Notes: generated from the sequence alone by a model not told the origin. DNA of 64,000 nucleotides from Physella acuta (GCF_028476545.1 NW_026732312.1:466501-530500), one strand, 5' to 3'. Numbered from the stretch's first letter, positions 45,895-58,087 are shown. Made by a program: numbers and translations.

Positions 45895-47860
45895 TTGCGA
45901 GAATGTGGTCCAAGTGGTTAGTGCAAGAATTTGGTCAGTGCAAGGACGTGGTCAGTGCAAGAATGTGGTCAGTGCAAGAATAGGCTCAGTGCAAGCATGT
46001 GGTCAGTGCAAGAATGTGGTCAGTGCAAGGATGTGGTCAGTGCAAGAATGTTCTCAGAGCAAGAATGTGGTCCAAGTGGTCATCGCAACAATGTGGTGAG
46101 CGCAAGAGTGTGGTCAGTGCAAGAATGTGGTCAGTGCAAGAATGTGGTCCAAGTGGTCAGTGCAAGAATGTGGTCTGTGCAAGAATGGGCTCAGTGCAAG
46201 GATGTGGTCAGTGCAAGAATGTGGTCAGTGCAAGAATGTGGTCAGTGCAATAATGTGGTCCAAGTGGTCTGTGCTAGAATGTGTTCGGTGCAAGAATGTG
46301 GTCTGTGCAAGAATGTGGTCAGTGCAAGAATGTGGTCCAAGTGGTCATTGCAACACAATGTGGTGAGTGAAAGAATGTGGTCAGTGCAAGAATGTGGTCA
46401 GTGCAAGAATGTGGTCAGTGCAATAATGTGGTCCAAGTGGTCATTGCAACAATGTGGTGAGTGCAAGAATGTGGTCAGTGCAAGAATGTTGTCAGTGCAA
46501 GAATGTGGTCAGTGCAATAATGTGGTCCAAGTGGTCTGTGCTAGAATGTGGTCAGTGCAAGAATGTGGTGAGTGCAAGAATGTGGTCAGTGCAAGAATGT
46601 GGTCAGTGCAAGAATGTGGTCAGTGCAATAATGTGGTCCAAGTGGTCTGTGCTAGAATGTGGTCAGTGCAAGAATGTGGTGAGTGCAAGAATGTGGTCCA
46701 AGTGGTCAGTGCAAGAATGTGGGCTAAGTGGTCAGTGCAAGAATGTGGGCTAAGTGGTCAGTGCAAGAATGTGGTCAGTGCAAGAATGTGGTCAGTGCAA
46801 GAATGTGGTCAGTGCAAGAATGTGGTCCAAGTGGTCATTGCAACAATGTGGTGAGTGCAAGAATGTGGTCAGTGCAAGAATGTGGTCAGTGCAAGAATGT
46901 GGTCAGTGCAATAATGTGGTCCAAGTGGTCATTGCAACAATGTGGTGAGTGCAAGAATGTGGTCAGTGCAAGAATGTGGTCAGTGCAAGAATGTGGTCAG
47001 TGCAAGAATGTGGTCAGTGCAATAATGTGGTCCAAGTGGTCTGTGCTAGAATGTGGTCAGTGCAAGAATGTGGTGAGTGCAAGAATGTGGTGAGTGCAAG
47101 AATGTGGTCTGTGCAAGAATGTGGTCTGTGCAAGAATGTGGTCAGTGCAAGAATGTGGTCCAAGTGGTCATTGCAACAATGTGGTGAGTGCAAGAATGTG
47201 GTGAGTGCAAGAATGTGGTCAGTGCAAGAATGTGGTCAGTGCAATAATGTGGTCCAAGTGGTCTGTGCTAGAATGTGGTCAGTGCAAGAATGTGGTGAGT
47301 GCAGGAATGTGGTCCAAGTGGTCAGTGCAAGAATGTGGGCTAAGTGGTCAGTGCAAGAATGTGGGCTAAGTGGTCAGTGCAAGAATGTGGTCAGTGCAAG
47401 AATGTGGTCAGTGCAAGAATGTGGTCAGTGCAAGAATGTGGTCCAAGTGGTCATTGCAACAATGTGGTGAGTGCAAGAATGTGGTCAGTGCAAGAATGTG
47501 GTCAGTGCAAGAATGTGGTCAGTGCAAGAATGTGGTCAGTGCAAGAATGTGGTCCAAGTAGTCATTGCAACAATGTGGTGAGTGCAAGAATGTGGTCAGT
47601 GCAAGAATGTGGTCAGTGCAAGAATGTGGTCAGTGCAATAATGTGGTCCAAGTGGTCTGTGCTAGAATGTGGTCAGTGCAAGAATGTGGTGAGTGCAAGA
47701 ATGTGGTCCAAGTGGTCAGTGCAAGAATGTGGGCTAAGTGGTCAGTGCAAGAATGTGGTCAGTGCAAGAATGTGGTCAGTGCAAGAATGAGGTCAGTGCA
47801 AGAATATGGTCAGTGCAAGAATGTGGTCAGTGCAACATGTGGTCAGTGCAAGAACGCTAA
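45895..47860. repeat. Large 17-bp minisatellite (GTGGTCAGTGCAAGAAT)
   Basis: About 110 units in a clear higher-order pattern: runs of GTCAGTGCAAGAATGTG are punctuated by GTCCAAGTGGTCATTGCAA and GTCCAAGTGGTCTGTGCTAG blocks, and the segment 46520-46950 recurs nearly intact at 47010-47460 and 47640-47780. Overlapping frames of VSARMWSVQECGQCKN type are by-products of a 17-bp period. Confidence 0.96.
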
Positions 47861-48073
47861 AAAATTGATTCATCAATTATTTTTTAATTCGCCTCTTGAC
47901 TACATATTTACAAAACATCAAAAACATGTTTTATGTCTTTTTACATCTCCATCACCCAATCAATACACAGCACAGCATAAAGTTTATGTCAAAACACAAT
48001 CAAACACAATCAAACATGGTGGTGTATGAGCACACAAGAAGTGTGAACAAATTAAACATACAACCACGTACAG

Positions 48074-48103
48074 CCCCCCCCCCCCCCCCCCCCCCCCCCC
48101 CAC
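48074..48103. repeat. C homopolymer
   Basis: About 27 consecutive C, one of many long C or G tracts in the window. Confidence 0.95.
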
Positions 48104-49050
48104 ATTAGTACCACAACAGGTTTTAATATCACGATAATGTTCTATGAACATTCGGCATCGTATAATCTCGAGGAAGTATCCTAATGGTCTTGTTGCATTT
48201 ACTCCCAGCGACAGAATACCTATCTTACAGCTACACTATTGTGTTATACCTACCACACAACGCCGCACACACATATGCACACATATACAAATCAGAGCTA
48301 TGTTTTGTTTATCAAAAAAAATTTTACACATTTTACAAAGTGCAAAACACATTTTTTAATATTTTAAAAATGTTTCAAGACCTTTAAGGATTGACTTAAT
48401 TAGCAGGATTTCACCCACCCCACCCACTTAAAATGAAGACGCAAGTTCTACCACTACCCCACCCTCGCCACTAACTAGAACTAAAAACAAAAGAAAAGTT
48501 TTTTCTCTCAATGTTATGGTCCTTCAGTCTAAAAAATGTCAATGCTTCCACCCACGTCGGTATATCCCTAGAATCTCTCATCACACGCCATCATTAGTCC
48601 GACCCCTGCCCTGGAATGTGACGTCATCTATGGATGACCCCCTTCTATATCGATACATATACGTCCCTTTGTATGTGTATGGTGTATGTGTGTGTTTGTG
48701 TGTGTGTCTGTATGTATCTATGTGTGTGTCTGCGCCCGTGTGTCTGTGAATATGTGTGTTTGTGCGTGTGTGTATGTGTGTGTTTGTGTGAGTGTCTCTT
48801 TGTGTGTGTGTATCTATGTGTGTATGTCTTTTCGTGTGAATGTGTGATATGTGTGTGTTTGCGTGTACGTAAGATTGCATTTGTTTGTAATTGTGTCACA
48901 GTGTGTCTGTGTGTCGCAGACCGGATCCTAAAATTATACAGCGCAAATGTTTTCCTTCTAATAAATCTCGCAACGTTAAACACACACATGAAATGGTTGG
49001 AAAAAACCGCACTCCATCTTCTTGCTAACCAGATGAGCCAGGCGCTAGGT
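48104..49050. other. 3' flank of the Cys-rich gene, GT-rich tract
   Basis: 48655-48920 is a degenerate TG-rich tract. 48607-48645 contains GTGACGTCATCTATGGATGA, like the element end at 11658/29167. No gene recognised. Confidence 0.5.
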
Positions 49051-51920
49051 TCATAAAGTCGACTCGCAGCAAATCTCTTCAGGGTTGTTGCATATATGGT
49101 TGGGCACCATCTTATCCGCAGGGTCAAACGAGCAGAAGGCGCCCAGCAAACACCGCCTGCCGGGGTAGTTGGAGTCCTCACAGTAGGGCGTGCTCTCTCG
49201 GACGTACGGCTGTTGCAGGGACGGATTGATTATCTCGTGGGGCGCCGGTGGGTGGGGCGGCGCCCGTGAGGGTGATGCGGGCTTGGCGGAGGACGAAACT
49301 AGGGCGCTGGTGGTCAGGGGGGTGCCGGTGAACGTGGCGCCGAATTCGGGCGTGTCGGGTGAACGAACGGGTTTGGTGGAACAGCAGCGTTGCCCCTCCC
49401 CACACAGCCCGTGGGGGACGTCGGTCACGGGACACTCGGTGGGTCCAGGCTGGCAGAAGTGGTGCTCAGGCTGGTCGTACCCCTCACAGGCTGGAAGAAT
49501 GTGGCGGCTAATTAATGATGGCAGCTAATTAATGGCAGCTAATTAATAATGACCACTAATTAATAATGACAACTAATTAATAATGACCGCTAATTAATAA
49601 TGGAGATTAATTAAAAATTGCAGCTAATTAATAATGATAGCTAATTAATAATGATAGTAAATTAATAATGGTCGTTAATTTATAATAGGAACTAATTAAT
49701 TACAGCATCTAATTAAAAATGGCGGCTAATTAAACATGTCAGCTAAGTAAAAACTGCAGCTAATTAATAATCGAAGCTAATTTAAAATGTTAGCTTATCA
49801 AAGTATTTAAGTAGGAATACGTCAATTATGTATGACAGCTAATTAAAAAACATTTTAAAGACATTTTTAAAAGCACTCAAAAACCAGGTTTTCAAGACCA
49901 CAAGGGTTTTTACAGATCTTAACCTAGAATTGTCCCTGAACGCAAACCCTCCATCTTCTTCTCATCCCAAATACCATCATACAAACGATGACTCTAGGTG
50001 CCAACTGACAACCGAAAAAGTGGGAATCTGAATTTGAGAGAATTTGTCACCTTGCCAACAACCTATCTTGAGAACGTCTTCTTTGTCTTTTATTACTCAT
50101 TTTTAAAATCCATCATAACTTTGACAAACTGCGAATAGACTCCACTTCGAAAAAAGAATTGCCTCCCCTTCGAATAACAAATCGCCTCTATTTCAAACAT
50201 CGAATCGCCACCATTCAACCAAATCTAACCCCCCCCCCTCCCCCGTATTTTCACTACTCTCCAAACCTTCAATGATGAAGTAAAAACAAATCGAAACAAG
50301 GGGCGAGTTGATTGTTTACTTACGTCGCCATGGACACGTGCGGCTGTCGGCCATCTTGAGAGACTCGTACAGCTTCCCCCGGCACAAATCGTCATCCTGC
50401 TTGAGGGGCAGGTCGGCACAACCCTGGGGGACAGGGGCGATAAGCCGTCAGACTGGAGGGGAGGTAAGTCAATAGTCCAGGGGATAAGGGGAAGTAAGTC
50501 ACTAGACTTACCGGATTGAGCCGAGCTGAATGCTCATTTGTAGGTTACAGGGAGTTAAGTCGTCGTGACGTCAGCAGTTGTAGTGCTCATCAGATAAGGA
50601 CTAAATCGTGTCATTTATCTCCTTGGAGATCAGGGGGGATAAGTCAAGGCTCTGTATCAGTCAAAGACATCTGAAACAGACCTACAGCACCTCATTACTG
50701 GGATTGTCAGGGGAGTTAAAAACCTAATGTCAGATGTGACAAGAAAAAAAATCAAGGGGAGATAAGCAGGACAAGAACTCTCAACGCAAAAATTACTCTC
50801 AGTGCAAAATTACATTGTGACGGAACTGTTACAAATAGATCCATTTTCGGAATTTATGATGTCAATTTTGATATCTGGGATAGAGTTATCTCCCTGCAAT
50901 AATGGCATTTTCCTCCCTAGAGTAAAGCCGTTTTTGTGTGTTCAAAAAGGCGCTTACCTCAAACAAAGTTATTTTCAAAATTTACAATAAGGTTATATTT
51001 CAGTATCTTCTGTTACGTGTCTAGAATCGATAAATATTCCGTTTCTATGTTAAAGTCATATTCGGTCTTTAGAATCAAGTCGTATTCTGTGTCTAGAATC
51101 AAGTCACATTCGGTGTCTAGAATCAAGTCACATTCGATGTCTAGAATCAAGTCACATTCGGTGTCTAGAATCAAGTCATATTCGGTCTCTAGAATCAAGT
51201 CATATTCGGTCTCTAGAATCAAGTCATTCCTGCGAGTCCGTACTTCGAATACCAAGTGTGTCACCAGATGTCACCACTGTATACAGGTCACCACTGTGTA
51301 CAGGTCACCACTGTGTAAATGTCACCCCTGTGTACAGGTCACCACTGTGTACAGGTCACCAGTGTGTACATGTCACCAGTGTGTACAGGTCACCACTGTG
51401 TACAGGTGACCAGTTTGTATATGTCAACAGTTTGTACAGGTCACCAGTGTGTACATGTCACCAGTGTGTACATGTCACCACTGTATACAGATCACCACTG
51501 TGTATAGGTCACCAGTTTGTACAGGTCAACAGTTTGTACAGGTCACCAGTTTGTACAGGTCACCAGTTCGTAAAGTTCACCAGTGTGTACAGGTCACCAG
51601 TGTGTACAGGTCACCACTGTGTACATGTCACCACTGACAGCTCACCACTGTGTACAGGTCACCACTGTGTACAGGTCACCACTGTGTACAGGTCACCACT
51701 GTGTACAGGTCACTACTGTGTACAGGTCACCACTCACCATCTCCACGTACAGACACTTGAATATCCGGCAGAGTTTGAACTCCTTCCGGTTCCTCTGTGT
51801 CCCGTACAACTTCTGCAGAGTGGGCGTGTTCAGGTCGACGACGTTCAGCGTAGGCCCCGCCCATACACCAGCAAACACGACAGCCGACAGGCTGTACAGC
51901 AGTTGGGACGTACTCAGCAT
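49051..51920 (-). CDS. Secreted cysteine-rich protein with two CLIP-like six-Cys modules
   Basis: Three exons (51920-51738, 50423-50324, 49490-49051; 240 residues, TGA stop), phases 0 and 1, all GT-AG. Residues 1-22 (MLSTSQLLYSLSAVVFAGVW) look like a signal peptide. Exon 1 continues with a basic segment (RNRKEFKLCRIFKC). Exon 2 gives GCADLPLKQDDDLCRGKLYE. Exon 3 has two modules with spacing C-x10-C-x6-C-x9-C-x5-CC (CEGYDQPEHHFC ... RCC) and C-x9-C-x5-C-x13-C-x6-CC (CEDSNYPGRRC ... ICCE), separated by a Pro/Ser/Thr-rich linker of about 65 residues. The terminal CC pair recalls CLIP domains but no protease or other known domain follows; the family is not recognised. Function unknown; an extracellular role is inferred. 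It lies upstream of chitin synthase on the same strand. Confidence 0.8.
49505..49805 (-). repeat. ~16-bp AT-rich array at the exon 3 acceptor of the Cys-rich gene
   Basis: Units of GGCAGCTAATTAATAATGAC type, about 17 copies. The array starts about 15 bp from the acceptor at 49491. Confidence 0.9.
49810..50320. other. Intron 2 of the Cys-rich gene, unique part
   Basis: AT-rich unique sequence with a C tract at 50229-50244; nothing else recognised. Confidence 0.45.
51050..51230. repeat. 24-bp array (TAGAATCAAGTCATATTCGG)
   Basis: Eight copies in intron 1 of the Cys-rich gene. Confidence 0.92.
51270..51737 (-). repeat. 17-bp array starting at the exon 1 donor of the Cys-rich gene
   Basis: About 27 units of GTGTACAGGTCACCACT. 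On the minus strand the intron starts GTGAGTGGTGACCTGTACAC, so the first unit overlaps the donor itself. Confidence 0.93.
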
Positions 51921-51998
51921 GTTGCAGGATCTAATCCCAGGTGGAAAGCTGTTCCTGCATAGATTTGTCAAAAGTTGGGAATTACATATAGTCAAGGG

Positions 51999-52190
51999 CA
52001 GTTTCTTCCAGGCATCTCTTCCCCCCCCCCCCCCCCCGAACGAAATGAAACATATAATTTATATAGAAAATATACACTTTTAACAGTGTCCGCCCCCCCC
52101 CCCCCCCCGAAGAAAGTCTACCGCGCCCCCCCCCCCCCCCCCCGAAAATTTCAAGTGCCCCACGGAGAAAAAAGTCTGGAAGAAACACTG
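51999..52190 (+). mobile_element. hAT-like MITE with C tracts, upstream of the Cys-rich gene
   Basis: CAGTTTCTTCCAGGC ... CTGGAAGAAACACTG, flanked by the perfect 8-bp duplication GTCAAGGG (51991-51998, 52191-52198). Three C tracts replace the G tracts of copies inserted in the other orientation. It lies within 100 bp of the start codon of the Cys-rich gene (51920). Confidence 0.94.
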
Positions 52191-52307
52191 GTCAAGGGGA
52201 GCTAACTAAAGACGATAAATGGGATGGGGTAACTTGGTCATTAGAGGGAGAAAAAACAGCAGGTGAAGTAGAGTCCACGTATTTTTACAGCCACAGTTCA
52301 CATTGGA

Positions 52308-52530
52308 TGGTGTGGTTGTGTGGTAGAACACGCGGATGTTAACCCAAAATTCTCGTGTTCAATTACCGTTATGGAGTCCTTGAGGTGCCTCTGAGTCCAC
52401 CCAGCCCTGTCGGGTACCTGACTCAAGAAATGGAAAAAAAAGACAGCTGGACATATTCCTAAATGCTGAAATTATAAAGCAGGTGTGTTTTCTACCATCT
52501 GTCCTATAGGACATCAGGACAAATGTGGGG
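52308..52530 (+). mobile_element. SINE family B
   Basis: tRNA-like head GGTGTGGTTGTGTGGTAGAA with a TTCTCGTGTTCAATTACC B-box region, body GAGTCCACCCAGCCCTGTCG, GGGTACCTGACTCAAG and a diverged tail. Confidence 0.78.
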
Positions 52531-52549
52531 CAGTCCCGGATTTGGCCAG

Positions 52550-53340
52550 CGTTTTTTGGCTGCCAAATCTGGGTACAAGATCTTTAAGGGCATTAAAGTG
52601 ATTTAAAAAGGATAAGTAGATTTCCGTACATAAAATTTACTAGAAACATTTTTTCCCTGAACTTTTTGATATAAACTTTCAGTGGGTTAACAAATAGTAA
52701 TAAACTCATATAATTACACACATTGTTTTATTTTCAAATTATTTTTTTTTTTTTTTTTTTTTTTTAGGTTTTTTTTCCCGCAAGTCTCGTGATATCAAGA
52801 TTTTAAAAATAATGTCCAAAGCTTTTAAAGGTATGTGTAACTTTAAGAATTATTTATTAAAATTAAAACATTCAAAAGACCCTAATCTGAATCTAATTTG
52901 CAAACTCCTGCAAGGATTATCCACACATAATCACGATCAACCAAACAGCTACACGAAAAACCAAAGTAAAAATTTTTGCATACCAACGACCAAAAAACCT
53001 GGCTATTCGTCAAAACGTCGAGGTAAAAAATTCTTGGTTGTCAGGCACGCCAAAGTAGGGGCAGATAATCCCGACTTTATTTGCTTATTTGTGTTTAGCT
53101 GGCCTGAGGTAGTTGCTGATGTGCTGGATTATCGCACTTAGAAGGCTACACTACGGAAAGAGAAACTAGGGGCGGATAAATAGGTAACCTGTACGAAGGG
53201 GGACAACTCTTTTTTTTTTTACGTGCTATTACGTCAAGACGCTGCATAACTTTAAGAAGATTTTAGACTGGTTGTCATCTTGCCTGTTGACAGGTTTAAC
53301 AGTAACATGTAAAGATGTAAACAGCAGCCGTTAAACTGGC
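52550..53340. other. No confident gene; T tract and unassigned 109-codon frame
   Basis: A T tract lies at 52741-52765. A plus-strand frame at 52812-53141 (MSKAFKGMCNFKNYLLKLKH start) is Lys/Asn-rich and not recognised; it may be chance in AT-rich DNA or an old element. Confidence 0.35.
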
Positions 53341-53560
53341 AAAAAATAGACGTTAAAAAAAGGCAAAAATCGACTGTTAAACGGGCAAAAACAACGGCCA
53401 TTAAAACAGTGAGAATTGCCGCTAATAAAATAAATATAATATACATTAAAGATAAAAATTACAGCCGTAATACAATCAACATTAACTACCATAAAGCAGA
53501 AAAAAAAGCAACTACCGTAAAACAGCGAAAAACAACTACCGTAAAACAGCGAAAATGATG
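53340..53560. repeat. Degenerate repeats (ACTACCGTAAAACAGCGAAA)
   Basis: Several diverged copies of a ~28-bp unit, best preserved at 53505-53560. Confidence 0.65.
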
Positions 53561-53774
53561 AGTAATAATATATTCTCTGGTTATGTTGAATTAGCAAAAA
53601 TGAAAATGCAAATTTCAAAAATAGCAAATCGAAACTTTTAAAATGTAAGAAATGGAATTTTTTCAAAAATGTGTACCAAATGTACCTTAAGCTGGTGCTG
53701 GGTGGGGAGGGGAGGGGGATGAGAGGTTAAATGTCAAACTGGAAAAGCTTAAGTTCACTATAAAATTAGTTGAC

Positions 53775-54290
53775 GTCAAGATAAACATGCTCGTTGGGTG
53801 ATGTTGACGTCAAGATAAACATGATCGTTGGGTGATGTTGACGTCAAGATAAACATGCTCGTTGGGTGATGTTGACGTCAAGATAAACATGCTCGTTGGG
53901 TGATGTTGACGTCAAGATAAACATGCTCGTTGGGTGATGTTGACGTCAAGATATACATGATCGTTGGGTGATGTTGACGTCAAGATAAACATGATCGTTG
54001 GGTGATGTTGACGTCAAGATAAACATGCTCGTTGGGTGATGTTGACGTCAAGATATACATGATCGTTGGGTGATGTTGACGTCAAGATAAACATGATCGT
54101 TGGGTGATGTTGACGTCAAGATATACATGATCGTTGGGTGATGTTGACGTCAAGATAAACATGATCGTTGTGTGATGTTGACGTCAAGATAAACATGATC
54201 GTTGGGTGATGTTGACGTCAAGATGAACATGATCGTTGGGTGATGTTGACGTCAAGATAAACATGATCGTTGGGTGTTGTTGACGTTCTA
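53775..54290. repeat. 34-bp array of CRE palindromes
   Basis: About 15 units; each contains TTGACGTCAAGATAAACATG, including the perfect palindrome TGACGTCA (consensus CREB/ATF site), and CGTTGGGTGATG. Units differ mainly at GCTCG/GATCG and ATAAAC/ATATAC. It lies about 1.9 kb upstream of the minus-strand Cys-rich gene. Confidence 0.93.
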
Positions 54291-54299
54291 GTATGTTGA

Positions 54300-55600
54300 C
54301 TTTGTTTACGTCGGCTGACGAGCTGTGTTGTTGACATTCTTCAGCAATGTTTACCTCACCTTTCGTCAGTTTTAAAAGTTGTAAAATATTCCACAAAAAC
54401 ACACACAGTGGTACTTTCTTGCATTGATATATGGAACAAGTGTAAAACCCTCCTTCCACGACATATCCCTCTCTACGCGACTGTTATTCGTTCTAACACA
54501 TATTTATTTTACATTCCTTCATCAAATGAGTTGGACCAATTATTCTTATAATTACTCGGAAAGAAATTTCTCAAAGTGTTTTAAGCTTCATCTGCCTCTA
54601 TTGACCCCGACCTACTACGTTTTACTACAGACGCCTACTACTTCGCCCTCCCCCACTAGAGTGTTACATGGCCATAAAACAAACTCCCTGTCAGTTTGTG
54701 ACTTTCTCTTTTAACTGCTGCTACCATCCACACGTTGAACTGTCAGCCAATGACGTCAGAAGTGTCGCTCGTGGCGCCTCACGCGACGTATTCACGCGAC
54801 ATTAAAGCATTCATGTGACGTCATACGGTGTTTTGGTATCACGGCGCACTTGCTCATGGAATGGTGTCTGCTGTAGAACACCATAATGAAGGTGTCCTGT
54901 GAAGAAGTTAACAAACCAGCGCCTCCATGCTAAACCATCCTCTATTGTGTCTTTATACACTACGGCAGCTTAGATCTCAAACACTTCACTGACCAGCTCA
55001 GGTCTAACGAGTACCTAGCATATGGAAGGCAAGTAAACGTGTCATGGTGATCTTGCTAAAGTTTTGTCTCCATGCCAACAAGAACCACAGACAGTAATTT
55101 CCTTTTTATGGCGTTTGTTTGATTTCCGTCTCAGAATGGTGCAAATAGCGAGAGAATGTTCCAGGCTGTATAAGATGTATTTTAGTGCTCTCTCGAGACA
55201 TGGGGCTCCATTACGTAAAGATGGCGGGTTCATCGCTTGAGAATCTCATAACTCAATACACCGTAAGATTGGTGGCTATAGTTTGTGTTGAGACTGGCCT
55301 TACTCAATACACCATAATATTGGTGTCTATAGCAGAGGCGTAGCGAAGGGGGAGGACGGGGGTGCGGACCGCACCGGGTGACACCATTTAGAGGGGTGAC
55401 ACCAAGGAACAAAATAGCAAAATATATAGAGAAAAACTTGAGGGGGGGGGGTGCAAATCGAAAATTTGTCCCCGGGAAGGTGTCTATAGTTTAGTAGTTT
55501 GTGACAGCCCTAATTATACACCATGGCACTGTTTAAAAGGCACACCAGCACATAAAAGTATATTATTGTCAAGTTCCGGCTAAATTTTCTAATACAGTCT
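54300..55600. other. Intergenic, no gene recognised
   Basis: A ~60-bp duplication (CTCAATACACC-n-TATTGGTGTCTATAG) occurs at 55250-55340, and a G tract at 55443-55451. Nothing else was recognised. Confidence 0.45.
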
Positions 55601-55610
55601 GAACTGTTGG

Positions 55611-55778
55611 CAGAGTTTCTTCTAGGCATCTCTTCGAAATGGAATTTATACAGAAAACATATAGTTTTACCAGTGTGTCGCTCCCTTCCCCTCCCCCCCC
55701 CCCCCCCAACTCTCCCGAAAAGTTCAAGTGACCCCCCCCCCCCCACCCCCCGGAGAAAAAAGCCTGGAAGAATCATTG
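55611..55778 (+). mobile_element. hAT-like MITE
   Basis: CAGAGTTTCTTCTAGGCATC ... CTGGAAGAATCATTG, with the perfect duplication ACTGTTGG (55603-55610, 55779-55786). Two C tracts and the internal GAAATGGAATTTATACAGAA match the family. Confidence 0.92.
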
Positions 55779-56256
55779 ACTGTTGGGTATGGAGTGAAGC
55801 CTCACGCACCATTCAAATATTGGAATATTAACTCAGTCTATTAATCTACTAATTCATGCTGAACTGACACATTTTTGTTAGACTGACAAGTTTCAACGTT
55901 TTGCTAGAATGACAATTTTCTTAATTTGACAAAAAGACTCGAACTTGTAACAAGATTTATGAATAAAATCTACCGGTACAAATTGCTGGATTAGAATGTA
56001 TGGCGCTGTCAAGTTTCCTCTTTGCAGTGATGCGTATCAGAGAAAAACACAACAACAAATAAAAACACAGTAAATTATAAAACTTCGGTATGAGGGTCGG
56101 TACAAGAAATGCACTTTAGTGAAAGGTAAAAACGTAGTGGATGAAATATGTGGTTGGGATAGAGTTAGGGTCATGTGGGTAAAATATATGTTACAGTTTT
56201 AGTTTGGGTCGTATAGAAGAAATATAATTATGTTAGAATTGGGATCATGTTGATAA

Positions 56257-56427
56257 CAGTGTTTCTTCCAGACTTTTTTCTCCGGAGGGGCCCTTGATAT
56301 TTCCAGGGGGGGCGGACAAAATTTTCCGGAGTGGGCGGATACTGGTAAAAGTATGTATTTTCTATATTAATTTCAATTTCGTAGGAGGGGGAGGGGGTGG
56401 AAGACGAGATGCCTGGAAGAAACACTG
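56257..56427 (+). mobile_element. hAT-like MITE, copy with short G tracts
   Basis: CAGTGTTTCTTCCAG and CTGGAAGAAACACTG form a perfect 15-bp inverted repeat. The 8-bp duplications GTTGATAA/ATTGATAA (56249-56256, 56428-56435) differ at one base. G tracts are only 3-7 bp here, so this copy shows the body best. Confidence 0.93.
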
Positions 56428-56944
56428 ATTGATAAAATATATGATCGGGTTAGGACCATTTAGTAGATGAAACATGTGTTTGGGTTAGAGTTAAGATCAT
56501 CATCTATGAAGAGCTCTGGAGCTAACACTGCCAGGAAATGGAGTATGTAAAGTCATACATGACCGCATGTATGATCTCAATATAGATCTAGTGGGTCGCG
56601 CTGACCCAGCCCCCATCCATTGCACGCCCAAAAATACTAACCGGCATATGAAAGATATCAACGCAATCACAGGATAACTATAATTAATTAGGTCTTATAA
56701 AATATTTTTTTAAATTAAGTCTACTAATTTCAAATAACTTGATTGTCAATCTCTCTCAGAGTCGTAAATAAGTGATCGATTTCCCTTTCCGGATATGCCG
56801 GCTGCATTTGGTGGGAGTGTGGCGAGATATCACAATAGTTAAAGACTGTCACGAAAATACCCAAAAATGGCGGAAGATCACAGATATCCATAAACGGTGG
56901 TTCTATTTCTTTAAAAATTATCTGATAAAGATCTACATAATAGG

Positions 56945-57130
56945 TGGCCAAAGATCCCAAAAAGGAGGGGTCCAAAGATCCCAAAAAGGAGGGGTCCAAA
57001 GATCCCAAAAAGAGGGGTCCAAAGATCCCAAAAAGGGAGGGTTCAAATATCTCAAAAAGGGAGGGTTCAAAGATCTCAAAAAGGGAGGGTTCAAAGATCT
57101 CAAAAAGGAGGGGTCCAAAGATCCACATAA
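56945..57130. repeat. ~24-bp array (CAAAGATCCCAAAAAGGAGG)
   Basis: About eight copies with ATCCC/ATCTC variants, trailing into diverged copies to 57250. Confidence 0.9.
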
Positions 57131-57259
57131 AACATGAGACCAAAGATCCCATTGAGAAAAAAAGGCCGAAAGTCACGAAAAGAAGTGTAGTCGAAAAACC
57201 ACACTAAATAGAAATCACATAAAGTTGGTGGCCATAAGTCCCAAAAAGAAAGACCAAAG

Positions 57260-58085
57260 AAAAAAACCAAGGCCAAAAAAGAGGCCAAACGATAAAATTT
57301 CTGCAGGAGCGTGAATTATTTCAACAGCATAGAAATATATTGTCCATAATTTACAGAATTTTAAAAGAAAGCACATTATTTTTCAAAAACTAAAAGCACC
57401 ATATACTTTCAACATTTGTTATTTCTTAAAGGTTTTTTAAAAAATCGCGCATAATTTTCTTGGATGGATTTACTCACCTTAATTGAAAACGTATTCGTCC
57501 TAATGAGGTTTTTAAAAAATGAAATAAATATTTTATTTATTCTAATTTAAAATTTTTAATCTAATCAAAACTGCATCTTCTAACCAAACACGCGAAAAGT
57601 GCTGGGACTAATGGACGAAGTTCGCATTTATAATCTCCAAAGGGTTGGTCTGACGACCCAGGCTAAAAATAGAATGAGTGAACAGAACTTGTCAGAAGAG
57701 CGACAACTCTGTTATTTTTTGAGCCCGGAATATTCATATTTACTGCGGGCTGTTTGTTCTGGATGAACTGTCACACGTGGTCACGTGATGTTGTTTGATG
57801 TCAGACGTGATGACAAGGTGCACAACATATTGACGTGGATGTGCACATATAGTACACACATAAACATGCCGCCCATATGGGCGTGTAGCAAGAAGATAAG
57901 GTGGTATGCTTAAAACAGGGGAAATAACAACACATGAGATTAATAAAGATTTGAGAGGACAATATAATCAAGATGCGGGTATCGCTTATAACTAAACACA
58001 ATTTTTGTGTAAATTAGCAAACGTGTGTACGCCCACTGTTTAGCATTGTAAATCAGCCGACAGAGGCATAGTACAGACATGCCCA
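57260..58085. other. Intergenic, no gene recognised
   Basis: AT-rich unique sequence. Confidence 0.45.
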
Positions 58086-58087
58086 CA

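Noticed and set aside
45931-47790. Several overlapping long frames with MWSVQECGQCKN repeats
   Set aside because: All come from the 17-bp array; overlapping frames encode the same words, as expected for a period not divisible by 3.
52812-53141. 109-codon Lys/Asn-rich frame
   Set aside because: No recognisable domain, AT-rich surroundings and no splice or promoter support; noted only as unassigned.
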